64,000 nt of DNA from Flavobacteriales bacterium. Its GTDB lineage: Bacteria; Bacteroidota; Bacteroidia; Flavobacteriales_F; PHOS-HE28. The notes under the pieces are model-generated. The model did no database searches. It worked only from the letters and a program-made list of their open reading frames with translations, and was not told where the DNA came from. Location: NCBI GenBank assembly GCA_016700415.1, contig CP065018.1, positions 248,001-312,000 on the forward strand. Reading direction: 5' to 3'. Every line of letters begins with the position of its first letter. The first letter of the stretch is position 1. The translations under genes were made by a program, and so were the position numbers. Of this stretch, positions 45,098 through 54,871 are shown in pieces.

Positions 45098-48000
45098 ATG
45101 AACCTCATGCGCAACTTGCTCCTTCTCGCCGGATTGCTTTCGGCACTGCTCGCCTACTCCACGGACTACTACGTTTCCCCGGGCGGCAACGACTCCAACA
45201 ACGGCACTTCACAGGGTACGGCTTGGAAGACGATCTGGCGGGTGAACCAAAGCACCTTCTCGTTCAACCCGGGTGATCGGGTGCTCTTTGAACGCGGCGG
45301 CGTATGGCGCGGCGAGATCGTACTGGGGAATTCCGGGACCGTCAGCCAACAGATCACCCTGGGCGCCTATGGAAGCGGGGCCAAACCGCTCATCAAGGGC
45401 AGTGAATTGGTCTCCGAGTGGTCCGTGTACCAAGGCCACATCTGGCGTGCCTCGGTAACCTCCGGCAGGGTGGAGCAGGTATACCTCGCCGGGCAGCGGA
45501 TGACCCCGGCCCGCTATCCGAACACCGGCTGGTTGCGCAACAGCCAAGGCGGGGGAAGCCAGATCCAGAGCGCGGGCCTCACGCAGGCCAACGGGTATTG
45601 GAACGGGGCCTTGGCGATCGTTCGCAGCTCCAGCAGTTCCTTCGACACCATGAGCGTGTCCAGCTATTCGAACGGTACGCTCTACTTCTCCAACTCCACG
45701 CTCAACATGGGCAGCGACCCATGGGGCTTCTACATGCGGGGGAAACTTTCCGAACTGGACAGCCCCGGGGAGTGGTACTACGACGGTACGGCACAGCAGC
45801 TTTATTTCTGGCCGCTGAACAACGGCGACCCGAACAGCCAGTCCGTGGAGGCCGCCGTGTACAAGAACGGCGTGAACTGCTATTGGCATCGCGCCTACCT
45901 CCGTGTGGAGAATTTGGAGTTCCGGCATCAGCGCCTTGCGGGGGTGCTGAATGACGGGGCGGACCATGTGACGGTGGCCGGCTGCACGTTCAGGGACCTC
46001 TACCACGGCATCCGCTGTGCGGGAACAAATAGCAACTATAGCGGGAACATCTTCCGGAACACCTATGCCACTGCGGCCATGGCGTTCGGGGACAATGCGA
46101 CGATCGCCGACAATACGCTCAACCAGATCGCCGTGGTGGACGGCGCGGGGGAGAGCACATGGGGCTATTTCGGAATCCGCACCACGGGCAACGGGGTGAC
46201 CATCCGGAATAATCGCATGGACACCATCGGATATATCGGCATCATCGCGGACGGCACCGCGTTGATCGAGAAGAACGTGGTGCGGCATCCCCTGGCCACC
46301 ATGAACGACGGTGGCGGCATCGCCATCGACCATGCGAACGGAATGATCATCCAGGACAACATCGTCAGTGACCCCATCGGCTCCTTTGCCAATGGGGCTG
46401 CCACCAATGCGCCGCATAACGAGCACATGGGCATCGGCATCTACTTCGGCAATACCTCCATCACGAACACCATCGCGCAGCGCAACACCGTCTACAACTG
46501 CCCGCAGTCGGGGATCCATGTGGACCACACCATGGTGACCACAGGCCTGCAGATCAAGGACAATGTGTTCTTCAACAACGGCGTACAGATCACCATTTCC
46601 GACTACTCAAATGCGACGGGCACCGGTGCCACGCCGCCCTATTACGTGCCCAACTACAATGATGTGTTCAGCGGCAACGTGATGTACTGCCTGAAGAAGG
46701 AGCAGTTGTGCATGCTACAGTACAACACGCACGGTGCGGACCCTGTGGACTTCGGTACCTACACCAACAACCGCTACTTCAACCCTTACAACGAGATGAG
46801 CATCAAGGTGATCAACTTCGTATCAGGGTCACCGCGCTATTATGCGCTGGAACGGTGGAGGACGGAGAAGAACGAAGATGCCGGCAGTACGCGCAGCCCG
46901 TTGCGTCTTCCGGATCATGTCACGATCCAGGAACTCAGCGATAACTTGGTGCAGAACGGCAACTTCACCAGCAATGTGAACGGTTGGACCGGCTGGCCGG
47001 ACAATGCCCAGGTGAGCCGTGTGACGGACCACTTGGACAACGGCTCGCTGAAAGCCTATCTGCCGAACAACAACCAATACAGCAGTTTCGGCTTACACAA
47101 TCCGGATCTTTTCCCGATCCAGGACCAAGCGTGGTATCGTGTCCGCTGTAGCGTACAGAGCGACACCGAAGGGGATATCATCGTAGGGGTGAAGGGCGAG
47201 TCCACCTTCTCGAACCCGTATTCGACCTGGGAACGGCAGGTGCCCTTCGATACGGAACGCCGTGACCTTGAGATGTATTTCCAGAGCGACCTTACCGATC
47301 AAGCGCAGGTCCAATTCATCAATCAGTGGACCGAGCCGATGTATTACTTGGACAACGTGGAGGTCACCAAGGTGACCGCTCAGGTGTTGGACCCCTTGGA
47401 CCGGCACAAGCTGTACGTGAACGACCAGCCGACGCAGCAGAGCTTCGATCTGCCGGAGGGCTGTTGGAAGGATATCGATGGCAACTTGCTCTCCGCGTCC
47501 ATCACGGTCCCGGCCTATTCATCCAAGGTGACCTACCGCTATGACGGACCGGAATGCGGTATCGTGGTGCCCTCCGGGGGGGTTCTGATCAAGATGCTGC
47601 TTGGCGGCGCTTTGGACGCCGGTAGCGCATTGATGCGCGACGATCTGCGCACACAGGGGCTGATCCCCGCCACGGAACCGTATACTGCTTTGGGCTACAC
47701 GCTGGAGAATGCCGGTACGACCGCAACACCGAGCGTGATACAGGCCACCGGGGACCAGTCCGTGGTGGACTGGGTAGTGGTACAACTGCATGAGGACAAC
47801 CCCGGATACACCGTGGCCGGCCGCCGGGCCGCGTTTGTACAGCGCAATGGCACGGTCGTGGACCCTCAGGGGAATGAGCTGATCAGGTTCAATGGGACTG
47901 CGGCCGGGCGGCACATCTCGGTGCTGCATCGCAATCACTTAGGCGTCCTCTGTACCGCATTGCTTGCGGGCAATGGAGAGTTGGTGGACCTTAGCCAAGC

Positions 48001-48301
48001 TTCCACGCCGACTTTTGGCAGTGAAGCGCAAAAGGTCATCGACGGCCGCAGGGCATTATGGCCCGGCAATGTTTCCGACGATGGGGAAGTGAAGTACACC
48101 GGGACCGGGAATGACCGGGACGGTATTCTGGTCACCATCGGGGGTGCGGAACCCACGAACTTCGTTCCCGGTTACTATGCGTCCGACACGAACTTGAACG
48201 GTTTTGTTTCCTATACCGGTTCGGGCAATGACCGGGACGTGGTGCTGATCACCACCGGAGGCACCTTGGGCACGGAGGTCCGCATGGAGCAGATGCCATA
48301 G
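45098..48301 (+). CDS. Secreted right-handed beta-helix protein with hemagglutinin-like C-terminus, 1067 aa
   Basis: Signal peptide of about 20 residues, then DYYVSPGGNDSNNGTSQGTA, the usual start of secreted parallel beta-helix proteins. Residues about 190-470 carry helix rungs rich in N and V/I (GNIFRNTYATAAMAFGDNAT; RNNRMDTIGYIGIIADGTAL). A carbohydrate-binding-like sandwich follows near 630-770 (LVQNGNFTSNVNGWTGW). The last ~80 residues contain two VKYTGTGNDRDGIL-type units (VKYTG-G-NDRD-ILVTIGG; VSYTGSGNDRDVVLITTGG), which I know as a C-terminal segment in surface hemagglutinin-like proteins of this phylum. Probably acts on or binds a polysaccharide. The start is ATG 45098. No gene lies in 48302-48431. 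Confidence 0.82.
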   Translation: MNLMRNLLLLAGLLSALLAYSTDYYVSPGGNDSNNGTSQGTAWKTIWRVNQSTFSFNPGDRVLFERGGVWRGEIVLGNSGTVSQQITLGAYGSGAKPLIKGSELVSEWSVYQGHIWRASVTSGRVEQVYLAGQRMTPARYPNTGWLRNSQGGGSQIQSAGLTQANGYWNGALAIVRSSSSSFDTMSVSSYSNGTLYFSNSTLNMGSDPWGFYMRGKLSELDSPGEWYYDGTAQQLYFWPLNNGDPNSQSVEAAVYKNGVNCYWHRAYLRVENLEFRHQRLAGVLNDGADHVTVAGCTFRDLYHGIRCAGTNSNYSGNIFRNTYATAAMAFGDNATIADNTLNQIAVVDGAGESTWGYFGIRTTGNGVTIRNNRMDTIGYIGIIADGTALIEKNVVRHPLATMNDGGGIAIDHANGMIIQDNIVSDPIGSFANGAATNAPHNEHMGIGIYFGNTSITNTIAQRNTVYNCPQSGIHVDHTMVTTGLQIKDNVFFNNGVQITISDYSNATGTGATPPYYVPNYNDVFSGNVMYCLKKEQLCMLQYNTHGADPVDFGTYTNNRYFNPYNEMSIKVINFVSGSPRYYALERWRTEKNEDAGSTRSPLRLPDHVTIQELSDNLVQNGNFTSNVNGWTGWPDNAQVSRVTDHLDNGSLKAYLPNNNQYSSFGLHNPDLFPIQDQAWYRVRCSVQSDTEGDIIVGVKGESTFSNPYSTWERQVPFDTERRDLEMYFQSDLTDQAQVQFINQWTEPMYYLDNVEVTKVTAQVLDPLDRHKLYVNDQPTQQSFDLPEGCWKDIDGNLLSASITVPAYSSKVTYRYDGPECGIVVPSGGVLIKMLLGGALDAGSALMRDDLRTQGLIPATEPYTALGYTLENAGTTATPSVIQATGDQSVVDWVVVQLHEDNPGYTVAGRRAAFVQRNGTVVDPQGNELIRFNGTAAGRHISVLHRNHLGVLCTALLAGNGELVDLSQASTPTFGSEAQKVIDGRRALWPGNVSDDGEVKYTGTGNDRDGILVTIGGAEPTNFVPGYYASDTNLNGFVSYTGSGNDRDVVLITTGGTLGTEVRMEQMP

Positions 48302-48431
48302 GAGTCCAGGATCCGTGCGTAGCGGACCACGGTATTGAACGGATGCCTTGTTCCGGTTCGACCTGATCATGATCGAGGACCGGACCTTCACAAGAGGAGC
48401 CGGTTCTCGGCCTTTCCGGTACGGCCCCCGA

Positions 48432-49184
48432 TCAGATGATCTCGATCGCTTCCTGCGGTACCCATCCCACCGCGCCGCTGGCCAAGCGCACCTCCTGCCA
48501 TCCGTTCTGCTGCTGCAGAGCACCCACTTTGGTGCCTTGATGGAGGATGAAGAGCCGTGTGGCACCGGAGCGCGGTTCACCGAGGATCTCCACCGAGGGT
48601 GACATGATGATCGCCTGCGAGCGGCTTTCCACCTCCTGCACGCGATAGGCGGCCAGCGCGGTGGATACCAAGGTCGTCACCAAAGCCAATGCGGCCAACG
48701 CGAACAGGGTGCGCTTGAGCGCGCGCTGCCGCAGCAGGAGTCCTGCTATCGCGGCCAAGGCCAAGAGGGCACAGGCCCACAGCGAACGCCGCGCCCATTG
48801 GTCCACATCGGTGCCGCCCTGCAAGCGGTCCCAGATGGAACCGAGCGTGAAGGCCGGTAACTCGTTCACCCGGTCCACCACCTTGGAACGTTCGAGGTCC
48901 AGGTTGGCCTGCACGTCTTCGGCCCCGGGCGCCAACCGGAGGGCACGTTCGTAGTACAGGACCGCATGGGGCGTGTCGCCCAGCTTGCTCCAGCAATTGC
49001 CGATGTTGAAGAGGAGAGCAGGGGAGGTGAAGGTGGTGTTCACCGAGTCGTAAAGGGCGAGTGCTTTTTGGTGGTCCCCCTTGGAATAAGCGTCCTGGGC
49101 CTCTTGTAAAAGCTGCTTGGTGTCGGCAAGCGAAAGCAGCGGCAGGCCGATCGCGATCATGAGCGTGACGATGGGACGTATCAT
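48432..49184 (-). CDS. batE: BatE-like TPR/SH3 protein, 250 aa
   Basis: Last gene of the bat locus. A signal peptide (PIVTLMIAIGLPLLSLAD) precedes a TPR pair (LLQEAQDAYSKGDHQKALAL; LFNIGNCWSKLGDTPHAVLYY), two membrane helices (about 137-152, 157-180) and a bacterial SH3 domain (VEILGEPRSGATRLFILHQG, then GWQEVRLASGAVGWVP). The overlap of 4 bp with batD (49181-49184) shows translational coupling. The Bat proteins support oxygen tolerance and envelope integrity in Bacteroides and Francisella; the mechanism is not known. Confidence 0.9.
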   Translation of the reverse strand: MIRPIVTLMIAIGLPLLSLADTKQLLQEAQDAYSKGDHQKALALYDSVNTTFTSPALLFNIGNCWSKLGDTPHAVLYYERALRLAPGAEDVQANLDLERSKVVDRVNELPAFTLGSIWDRLQGGTDVDQWARRSLWACALLALAAIAGLLLRQRALKRTLFALAALALVTTLVSTALAAYRVQEVESRSQAIIMSPSVEILGEPRSGATRLFILHQGTKVGALQQQNGWQEVRLASGAVGWVPQEAIEII

Positions 49185-50932
49185 GTGCGAAGCTGGTTTT
49201 CGATCCGGCTGATGATGGCACTGGCCTCGTCGTAGGTCTGGCGCTGTGGCTTGTTCTCCATCGGTGCGAAGCGGGCCATTTCCGCGTCGCGGAGCAAGGC
49301 GATGTAAGCCTCGGCGGTGCGTCCCTCGTCCAAGCCTCCCAATTTGGCCTTGATCGTTCCGGCGTTCACTTCGGCCACGCCGAGGTTGAACTTGTCCGCG
49401 AAGTAGCCTTCAAGCGCTTTGCCCAGAGCATCATGGAAGGCCTCCCGGTCGTTCTTCTCCAAGGCCGTGGCCGCGGCGGCTAGGCGCTGCTTGGCCACCT
49501 TGTCGGCACCGCGCCGGCGTTGTCCTTGGAAGTCGCCCAGGCGTTGCTCTCTGCGCCGGTGCCAGAGGAAGACCAGCAGTATCAGGGCGGGCGGCACCGC
49601 CATACCCAGAACGTAGGCCCACGAACCGAAGAGGTGCTTGCCCTTCGCCTTGAGTTGGAGGTCGCCAGTGCGGATGTAGCGGATGTCCGAGCCCAATCGC
49701 TTCACATCGCTTTTCATCGGCGTGTTCACCGAGGCGCCCGCATCGGCGTCGCCGGGCTGCACATCGAAGGTCAATTGGCCGGAGCGCAGTTGCTTGTATG
49801 TGCCGCTGGACGGGTCGAAGTAACTGAAGGACAACGTGCCGAGGTCGAATTTTCCGGGGTGGCGCGGGATCAGCAGGTATTGGAATTCCCTGCTGCCGTT
49901 CATGCCCGCGCCGTTCACCGTGATCTTGTCGTTGACCTTCGGGTCGTAGCTCTCGAAATCAGGAGGGAGCTCGAGTTTGGGAGCATCGATCAACTTCAGG
50001 TTGGCGCGGCCGGAGAAGCGGATGGAGAGGTCGATGGCCTCGTTGGCCTTCACGGTCGGTGATCCCGCTTTCACCTCCATGTTCAGGTCGCCCACGGCAC
50101 CGATGAAATCCGCGGGCTTTCCGGCGGGCAGTTCCGAAACGCTGACCTCGCTGGTGTTGCTCTGGATGCGAACGGGCGTGCCACTGCTGAAGAAACCGGG
50201 GTTCACCAAGTAGTTCAGCGTCATCGGTTCCACGCGCAGTTTTCCGCCACGCAGAGGGATCAAGACCTGTTTTTTCAGCACGGCCACATTGTAGCGCAGG
50301 CCGTTCACGGTGCGCGGCGTGGCTTCCCAGTTGCTCTGCCCCATGTCCACTTCCTCCGCCCAGAAGCCATTTAGCTTAGGCAGGTCGTAGTCGCGTGCTT
50401 GCAGCGAGTTGTAGCGGGAGAAGAGCGTATAGGTGGCGATGATCTGCTCGCCCACGTACGCCTTGTTCTTGCTGAGGGTGATGGTGCAGAACAGGTTGGC
50501 ATCGCGCTTCTGGGCCTGGTCCGTAGCGGCATTGGAGCCAGCGGACGATTCCCCTTTGCTCACCTTTATGGCAATAGGGTCCGTCTGAAGCGTTCCCCCG
50601 CCCACGCGAACGGTGGAAGAGCCGATGGTATAACTGCCCGGTTGCGTGGCAGTGAGGTACCAGGTCCGGGAGGAGGAGCGGCTCATGCGTCCGTTGATGC
50701 TACTGAAACTGCTGCTCTCCATGGGGCCCTGTGCCACTACGAGACCGCCCCAGTCCGGGGTGGTCATGCCCCCGCCGGAAGATGCGTTTTCCAAGGAGAT
50801 GGTGTACTTGACGGCCTCCCCGGCGGCGATCTCATTCCGGTCCACGCTGGCTTGGAACGAGACCTCTTGGGCCTGCGCGGACACGCCTATGAGCAGGAGC
50901 AATGCGATGGTATGGGTCAGCTTCTTGAACAT
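49181..50932 (-). CDS. batD: BatD (BatD/aerotolerance protein), 583 aa
   Basis: Signal peptide ending AQAQ, then beta-sandwich repeats (VSFQASVDRNEIAAGEAVKY; ANLFCTITLSKNKAYVGEQI) typical of BatD-like proteins, with SGRANLKLIDAPKLELPPDF in a later one. One membrane helix near 435-455 (SWAYVLGMAVPPALILLVFL) is followed by a cytoplasmic helical tail, matching the BatD layout. Sits between batC (3-bp gap) and batE (4-bp overlap). Confidence 0.93.
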   Translation of the reverse strand: MFKKLTHTIALLLLIGVSAQAQEVSFQASVDRNEIAAGEAVKYTISLENASSGGGMTTPDWGGLVVAQGPMESSSFSSINGRMSRSSSRTWYLTATQPGSYTIGSSTVRVGGGTLQTDPIAIKVSKGESSAGSNAATDQAQKRDANLFCTITLSKNKAYVGEQIIATYTLFSRYNSLQARDYDLPKLNGFWAEEVDMGQSNWEATPRTVNGLRYNVAVLKKQVLIPLRGGKLRVEPMTLNYLVNPGFFSSGTPVRIQSNTSEVSVSELPAGKPADFIGAVGDLNMEVKAGSPTVKANEAIDLSIRFSGRANLKLIDAPKLELPPDFESYDPKVNDKITVNGAGMNGSREFQYLLIPRHPGKFDLGTLSFSYFDPSSGTYKQLRSGQLTFDVQPGDADAGASVNTPMKSDVKRLGSDIRYIRTGDLQLKAKGKHLFGSWAYVLGMAVPPALILLVFLWHRRREQRLGDFQGQRRRGADKVAKQRLAAAATALEKNDREAFHDALGKALEGYFADKFNLGVAEVNAGTIKAKLGGLDEGRTAEAYIALLRDAEMARFAPMENKPQRQTYDEASAIISRIENQLRT

Positions 50933-50935
50933 GGT

Positions 50936-51655
50936 TCACCAGTCCTTCTCCGCAGGCGCGGCGGGTTTCGGCTGCATGATACGGCGCACTTTGTCCTGCA
51001 CGTCCTTCTCCTGCTGCTGCGCGGCGTCCAGCATCCGTTTCGCATCCTGCGGGTTGATCCGCTCCTGTTGCTGTTGTTGCTGCTTCTTGTCCTGATCGTC
51101 CTTCGGTTGACCATCCTTCTCTTGGTCGTCCTTTTTCTGTTGATCCTTGTCCTGCTGGTCCTTGCTCTTTTGGTCCTGCTTCTGCTTGTCCTGATCCTTT
51201 TGGTCTTTGTTCTGGTCCTTGTTCTGCTGCTGTTGTTGCTGCTGGGCGAGTTTTTTCTGTGCGTATGCCAGATTGTAGCGGGTATCGTCGTCGTCCGGGG
51301 TCCGCTTCAACGCTTCCTTGTAGGCGTTCGCGGCCTCTTGGTAATTGCCTTGGCGCATCCAGCTATTTCCCAAGTTGTGGTAGGCGCGGGCCTGTGCCGG
51401 TGCGCCCTTGGCCATGGAGGCGGCGTTCTCATAGGTGCGCTGGGCCAGAGCAGTGCTGTCCTGCCGGTAGTAGGCGTTCCCAAGGTTGAACATGCCCCGC
51501 TCGTCCTTCGCCGCACCGGAGTAATTGGTGACGGCATCCTTCAAGTCGCCCTTCTCGTAGGCGGAATTGCCTTTGCGCAACGAGCGGTCCACCTCCTGCG
51601 CTTGGAGACCACAGGAACAAGTCACTGCTATCAGGATCAAGGTCAGGCGTGCCAT
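50936..51655 (-). CDS. batC: BatC-like TPR protein, 239 aa
   Basis: Signal peptide (ARLTLILIAVTCSCGLQA), then TPR units around residues 25-110 (SLRKGNSAYEKGDLKDAVTN; AYHNLGNSWMRQGNYQEAAN). Residues about 120-200 are an extreme Q/K/D stretch (QQQQQQNKDQNKDQKDQDKQ and onward), followed by a short conserved end (ERINPQDAKRMLDAAQQQEK). The low-complexity stretch creates a long false leucine-rich frame on the other strand. The start overlaps the batB end by 13 bp. It has the same domain plan as the BatC of Bacteroides. Confidence 0.9.
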   Translation of the reverse strand: MARLTLILIAVTCSCGLQAQEVDRSLRKGNSAYEKGDLKDAVTNYSGAAKDERGMFNLGNAYYRQDSTALAQRTYENAASMAKGAPAQARAYHNLGNSWMRQGNYQEAANAYKEALKRTPDDDDTRYNLAYAQKKLAQQQQQQQNKDQNKDQKDQDKQKQDQKSKDQQDKDQQKKDDQEKDGQPKDDQDKKQQQQQQERINPQDAKRMLDAAQQQEKDVQDKVRRIMQPKPAAPAEKDW

Positions 51656-52794
51656 GGCATCAGTTTATTCCATTTCAGGGACAGGGTGCGCTCACCGATG
51701 AGCATGCCAAGGAAGACCAATATGCAGGCCACGGCCAGAAAGTATTGAAAGCGGTCTTCGTGCCCGGCGAATTTGTAGGTGCCTAAGTCGGTCTGGTCCA
51801 TGCCGCGCAATTTGGCGATCAAAGTGTTCACGCCGGTATCGCTGGAGGTGGCGTGGATGTATTCGCCATTCCCGGCGGAAGCGACACGGGAGAGCACGTC
51901 CTCGTTGAGCTTGGTGATGACGGTCTGTCCGTCCTTGTCCTTTTTGAAACCGATGAGCTGCCCATTGCGTCGCATCGGGATGGGGGACCCCTCCGGCGAG
52001 CCCATCCCGATGGTATTCACGATGATCCCTTCAGCGGCCGCATCTTTTGCGGCCGTGATGCCATCGTCCTCGAAACTTTCGCCATCGCTGATCACGATGA
52101 TGGTCTTGCCCTTGGCGGCATCGGCCCCGAAGCTCTTCCGCGCCTGGTCGATGGCCGCTCCGATGGCGGTGCCTTGGGCACGCACCAGGTCCGGCCCGAT
52201 GCTATTGAGAAAGATCTTGGCGGCGCTGCGGTCGGCGGTGATGGGCAATTGGGTGTATGCCTCCCCGGCAAAGACCACGATCCCCAGGCGGTCGCCGCTC
52301 ATGCGGTCGATCAGTTGCGAGAGCGCGCGCCTGGCCACTTCCATGCGGTCCGGCTTCAGGTCCTCGGCCAGCATGCTGTTGCTCACGTCCAAGGCCACCA
52401 CCACGTCCACGCCTTTGGCCGTGATCTCTTCCAAGCGTGTGCCCATTTGCGGACCGGCAAGCGCGAAGATCGCGAAGCTGAGGCCGTGGCGCAGAAGCAG
52501 GAATTTCAACGCACTGCGCCACGAGGAAACGCCGGGGACCATGGCGGTGATCAACAGGTCGCTGCTGAAGCGGCGCATCGCCCGGTTCTTCAGGGCCAGC
52601 CCGGTCAGGTATAGCATCACCAGCAGCGGCCCGGCCAGCATCGCCCAAAGCACTTCCGGACGTTGGATACGGAACTGGGGCAGGTAGTGCGCCATGGAGA
52701 ACCAGAGCGCCAGGCCGATGCCCCAGGCCAGCACTTCGATGATCACGACGGTGGTCGCGATCGGGCCCGTGCGATATGTGCCGCGGGTGCTCAT
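51643..52794 (-). CDS. batB: BatB, von Willebrand factor A domain membrane protein, 383 aa
   Basis: Two N-terminal helices (about 15-33, 47-67) with a basic loop, then a VWA domain from about residue 128 with the metal-site motif DVSNS at 136-140, and a final membrane helix near the C-terminus (FQYFLAVACILVFLGMLIGE). VWA domains bind proteins through a divalent metal. The ATG at 52794 overlaps the batA stop (ATGA). BatA and BatB are paralogues that probably form a heteromer with MoxR (inference from other systems). Confidence 0.94.
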   Translation of the reverse strand: MSTRGTYRTGPIATTVVIIEVLAWGIGLALWFSMAHYLPQFRIQRPEVLWAMLAGPLLVMLYLTGLALKNRAMRRFSSDLLITAMVPGVSSWRSALKFLLLRHGLSFAIFALAGPQMGTRLEEITAKGVDVVVALDVSNSMLAEDLKPDRMEVARRALSQLIDRMSGDRLGIVVFAGEAYTQLPITADRSAAKIFLNSIGPDLVRAQGTAIGAAIDQARKSFGADAAKGKTIIVISDGESFEDDGITAAKDAAAEGIIVNTIGMGSPEGSPIPMRRNGQLIGFKKDKDGQTVITKLNEDVLSRVASAGNGEYIHATSSDTGVNTLIAKLRGMDQTDLGTYKFAGHEDRFQYFLAVACILVFLGMLIGERTLSLKWNKLMPWHA

Positions 52795-53873
52795 GGCGTG
52801 GTACGAAGCAATGTATTTCCCAGGAAGAGCGAGAGGAACAGCAGGGAACAACCGGCGAGCAACGGCTTGAAGTACTCCTCGGTGCGGCTGCTGTGCTCGG
52901 TCACCTTCACGCGGGTCTTTTCCAAGCGGTCGATCTCCTGGTAGATCTCCCGGAGCTTTTTCTCATCGGTGGCGCGGAAGTAGCGTCCGCCGGTCATGTC
53001 GGCGATCTTCTTCAGCATGCCCTCGTCGAGGTCCACGTCGACATAGTCGTACTTGTACTGTCCGTTCGGATAGATGGCCACCGGGGAAAGCGCGCGGCCC
53101 CGTGTGCCCACGCCGATGGTGTATACCCGGATGCCAAGTTCCTCCGCGATCTGTGCGGCGTCCAGCGGTTGGATGGTGCCGGCGTTGTTCATGCCGTCAG
53201 TGAGGAGGATGATCACTTTGCTTTTGCTGGTGCTTTCCCGCAGGCGGTTCACGGCGGTGGCGAGCCCCATGCCGATGGCTGTGCCGCCGGTGATCAAGCC
53301 GGTCTTGGCCTGTGCGAAGAGGGTCTTCAGCACATCATGGTCGGTGGTGAGCGGGCATTGGGTGAAGGCCTCGCCCTCGTACACCACCAGTCCGATACGG
53401 TCGTTGGGCCGGTCGTCGATGAAGTTCATGGCCACGTCCCGCGCGGCGTCCAAGCGGTCCGGCTTGAAATCTTTGGCGAGCATGCTGGCGCTGTAGTCCA
53501 TGGCGATCACGATGTCGATGCCATCATGGGTCACGTCCTGCCAGCTGTCCTTGCTCTGTGGGCGCGCCATGGAAAGGAGCATGAAGGCCATGCCGAGCAT
53601 GGCCACAGCGAAGGGCAAATGGCGCAGCCGGGCGAGCAGGTCGACGGGGCCGTTCCGCAACGCGCTCAAGGTGCTCAATGTGGCGTGCGGCCTGCGCCGG
53701 TTCCGGCGGATCACGTACCAGATGCTGAGGACCGGCACCAATAGCAGGCCCCAGAGCATCCGCGGGGAGGCCAGTTCGTAGTGCTCGCGCAGCCACCACG
53801 CCGCCACCAAGGCCGCCACATGCACCAGCACGAGCAGCACGATGAGGATGATGAGGTCACGCGAGCGGCGCAT
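52791..53873 (-). CDS. batA: BatA, von Willebrand factor A domain membrane protein, 360 aa
   Basis: Same layout as BatB: helices near 7-28 and 39-55, short loop, helix 88-102, VWA with DYSAS metal motif at 126-130, and a C-terminal helix (LLAGCSLLFLSLFLGNTLL). The middle has VVYEGEAFTQCPLTTDHDVL and LTDGMNNAGTIQPLDAAQIA. It overlaps the preceding membrane-protein gene by 17 bp and batB by 4 bp. Together with batB it is the core of the aerotolerance locus. Confidence 0.94.
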   Translation of the reverse strand: MRRSRDLIILIVLLVLVHVAALVAAWWLREHYELASPRMLWGLLLVPVLSIWYVIRRNRRRPHATLSTLSALRNGPVDLLARLRHLPFAVAMLGMAFMLLSMARPQSKDSWQDVTHDGIDIVIAMDYSASMLAKDFKPDRLDAARDVAMNFIDDRPNDRIGLVVYEGEAFTQCPLTTDHDVLKTLFAQAKTGLITGGTAIGMGLATAVNRLRESTSKSKVIILLTDGMNNAGTIQPLDAAQIAEELGIRVYTIGVGTRGRALSPVAIYPNGQYKYDYVDVDLDEGMLKKIADMTGGRYFRATDEKKLREIYQEIDRLEKTRVKVTEHSSRTEEYFKPLLAGCSLLFLSLFLGNTLLRTTP

Positions 53874-54870
53874 CGGGTCGGGTATCAGCGGTTTCCTGCA
53901 CCAGCCTGATCGCGCTGGCCATCACCTGTTCGTTCTCTGTCGGCAGCGCTTTCCATTTGGCGAACTTCACCATGTCGGCCAAGCGGAGCAGTTGGGCCAA
54001 TTGCTCGCGCGGTGCGGTGGGCATGCTGCTAAGGCGAAGGCCCGCCAGCAGTTCATCGGTGGTCTGTTCCAAGGCCGGGATGCCATAGCGTTCCTCAATG
54101 TAGCTCCGTAGGATGTCCGTAAGCTCGATGTAATAGTCCTTCGTCCGGTCCTGCTCCCAGAGTTTCTTCTGTTGCAAGGCCTCCAAGGCCAACAAGGTGC
54201 GCACATGGAGCGGTGCTTTCGGGGCCTCCGGCACGGGCGGCTTCGGCCGGCGCGAACGGCGGACAAGGAAGATGATCAACGCGGTGAGCATGGCTGCGCC
54301 CGCGATGCCGCCTGCGACCCACGGCCAGTATTCGCGCAGCCAGTCCAGTAGGCTGAAGGGAACCGTGTAGATCTCCTTGATGTCGCGGTACGCCTTGGAA
54401 GTGTCCGCCTCCACGGTGTTCACCGTTAGCAGGAGCGGCGTCGTGCCCACGGTGTCTCCGTTGATCACGAAAGTGAACGGCGGGATCGCCCAGTAGCCGG
54501 AATCCCACGCCGTGATCGTGAGCATGCGCGTTTGCTTGAAGAGGTAGGGGTCGTTCTGTTTGTCCGGCAGGATCGTGTCCACATGGCTGTCGTGCAGGAT
54601 CGGCAACTTCGAAGTGATCGTATCGGTGATCATCGGCCAGATGACGTTCACAGCCCATTTGTTCACATGGTAGGTCACGCTCAGTTCCAGATGGGCCTGT
54701 TGACCGATCAGTATCGTAGCCGTGTCCAGCTTGGCCATCGGCTTCACATCCTGCGCCATCACAGGGGAGAACAGGCTCAGCAATGCGCAAGCAAAAGCAG
54801 TGATGAACTTGGTCACCCTGGATCTCCGTTGCGCCCCTGGCTGCCGAAGGCATGCTCCGCGTCCCCTCAT
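53857..54870 (-). CDS. Single-pass membrane protein of the bat locus, 337 aa
   Basis: Signal peptide ending SPVMAQ, a beta-sandwich part (about 43-180: AKLDTATILIGQQAHLELSV; DSGYWAIPPFTFVINGDTVG), one membrane helix (WPWVAGGIAGAAMLTALIIF) and a helical cytoplasmic tail with LTDILRSYIEERYGIPALEQ. This gene regularly lies between DUF58 and batA in Bacteroidota and resembles DUF4381-type proteins. Two starts are possible: ATG 54870, 1 bp after the DUF58 stop, or GTG 54816, which gives a neater signal peptide. Function unknown. Confidence 0.8.
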   Translation of the reverse strand: MRGRGACLRQPGAQRRSRVTKFITAFACALLSLFSPVMAQDVKPMAKLDTATILIGQQAHLELSVTYHVNKWAVNVIWPMITDTITSKLPILHDSHVDTILPDKQNDPYLFKQTRMLTITAWDSGYWAIPPFTFVINGDTVGTTPLLLTVNTVEADTSKAYRDIKEIYTVPFSLLDWLREYWPWVAGGIAGAAMLTALIIFLVRRSRRPKPPVPEAPKAPLHVRTLLALEALQQKKLWEQDRTKDYYIELTDILRSYIEERYGIPALEQTTDELLAGLRLSSMPTAPREQLAQLLRLADMVKFAKWKALPTENEQVMASAIRLVQETADTRPDAPLA

Positions 54871-54871
54871 C

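Noticed and set aside
50399..51748. A leucine-rich plus-strand frame that looks like a membrane protein
   Set aside because: It is the complement of the Q/K/D-rich BatC region and batD; the leucines come from the CAG/AAG-type codons.
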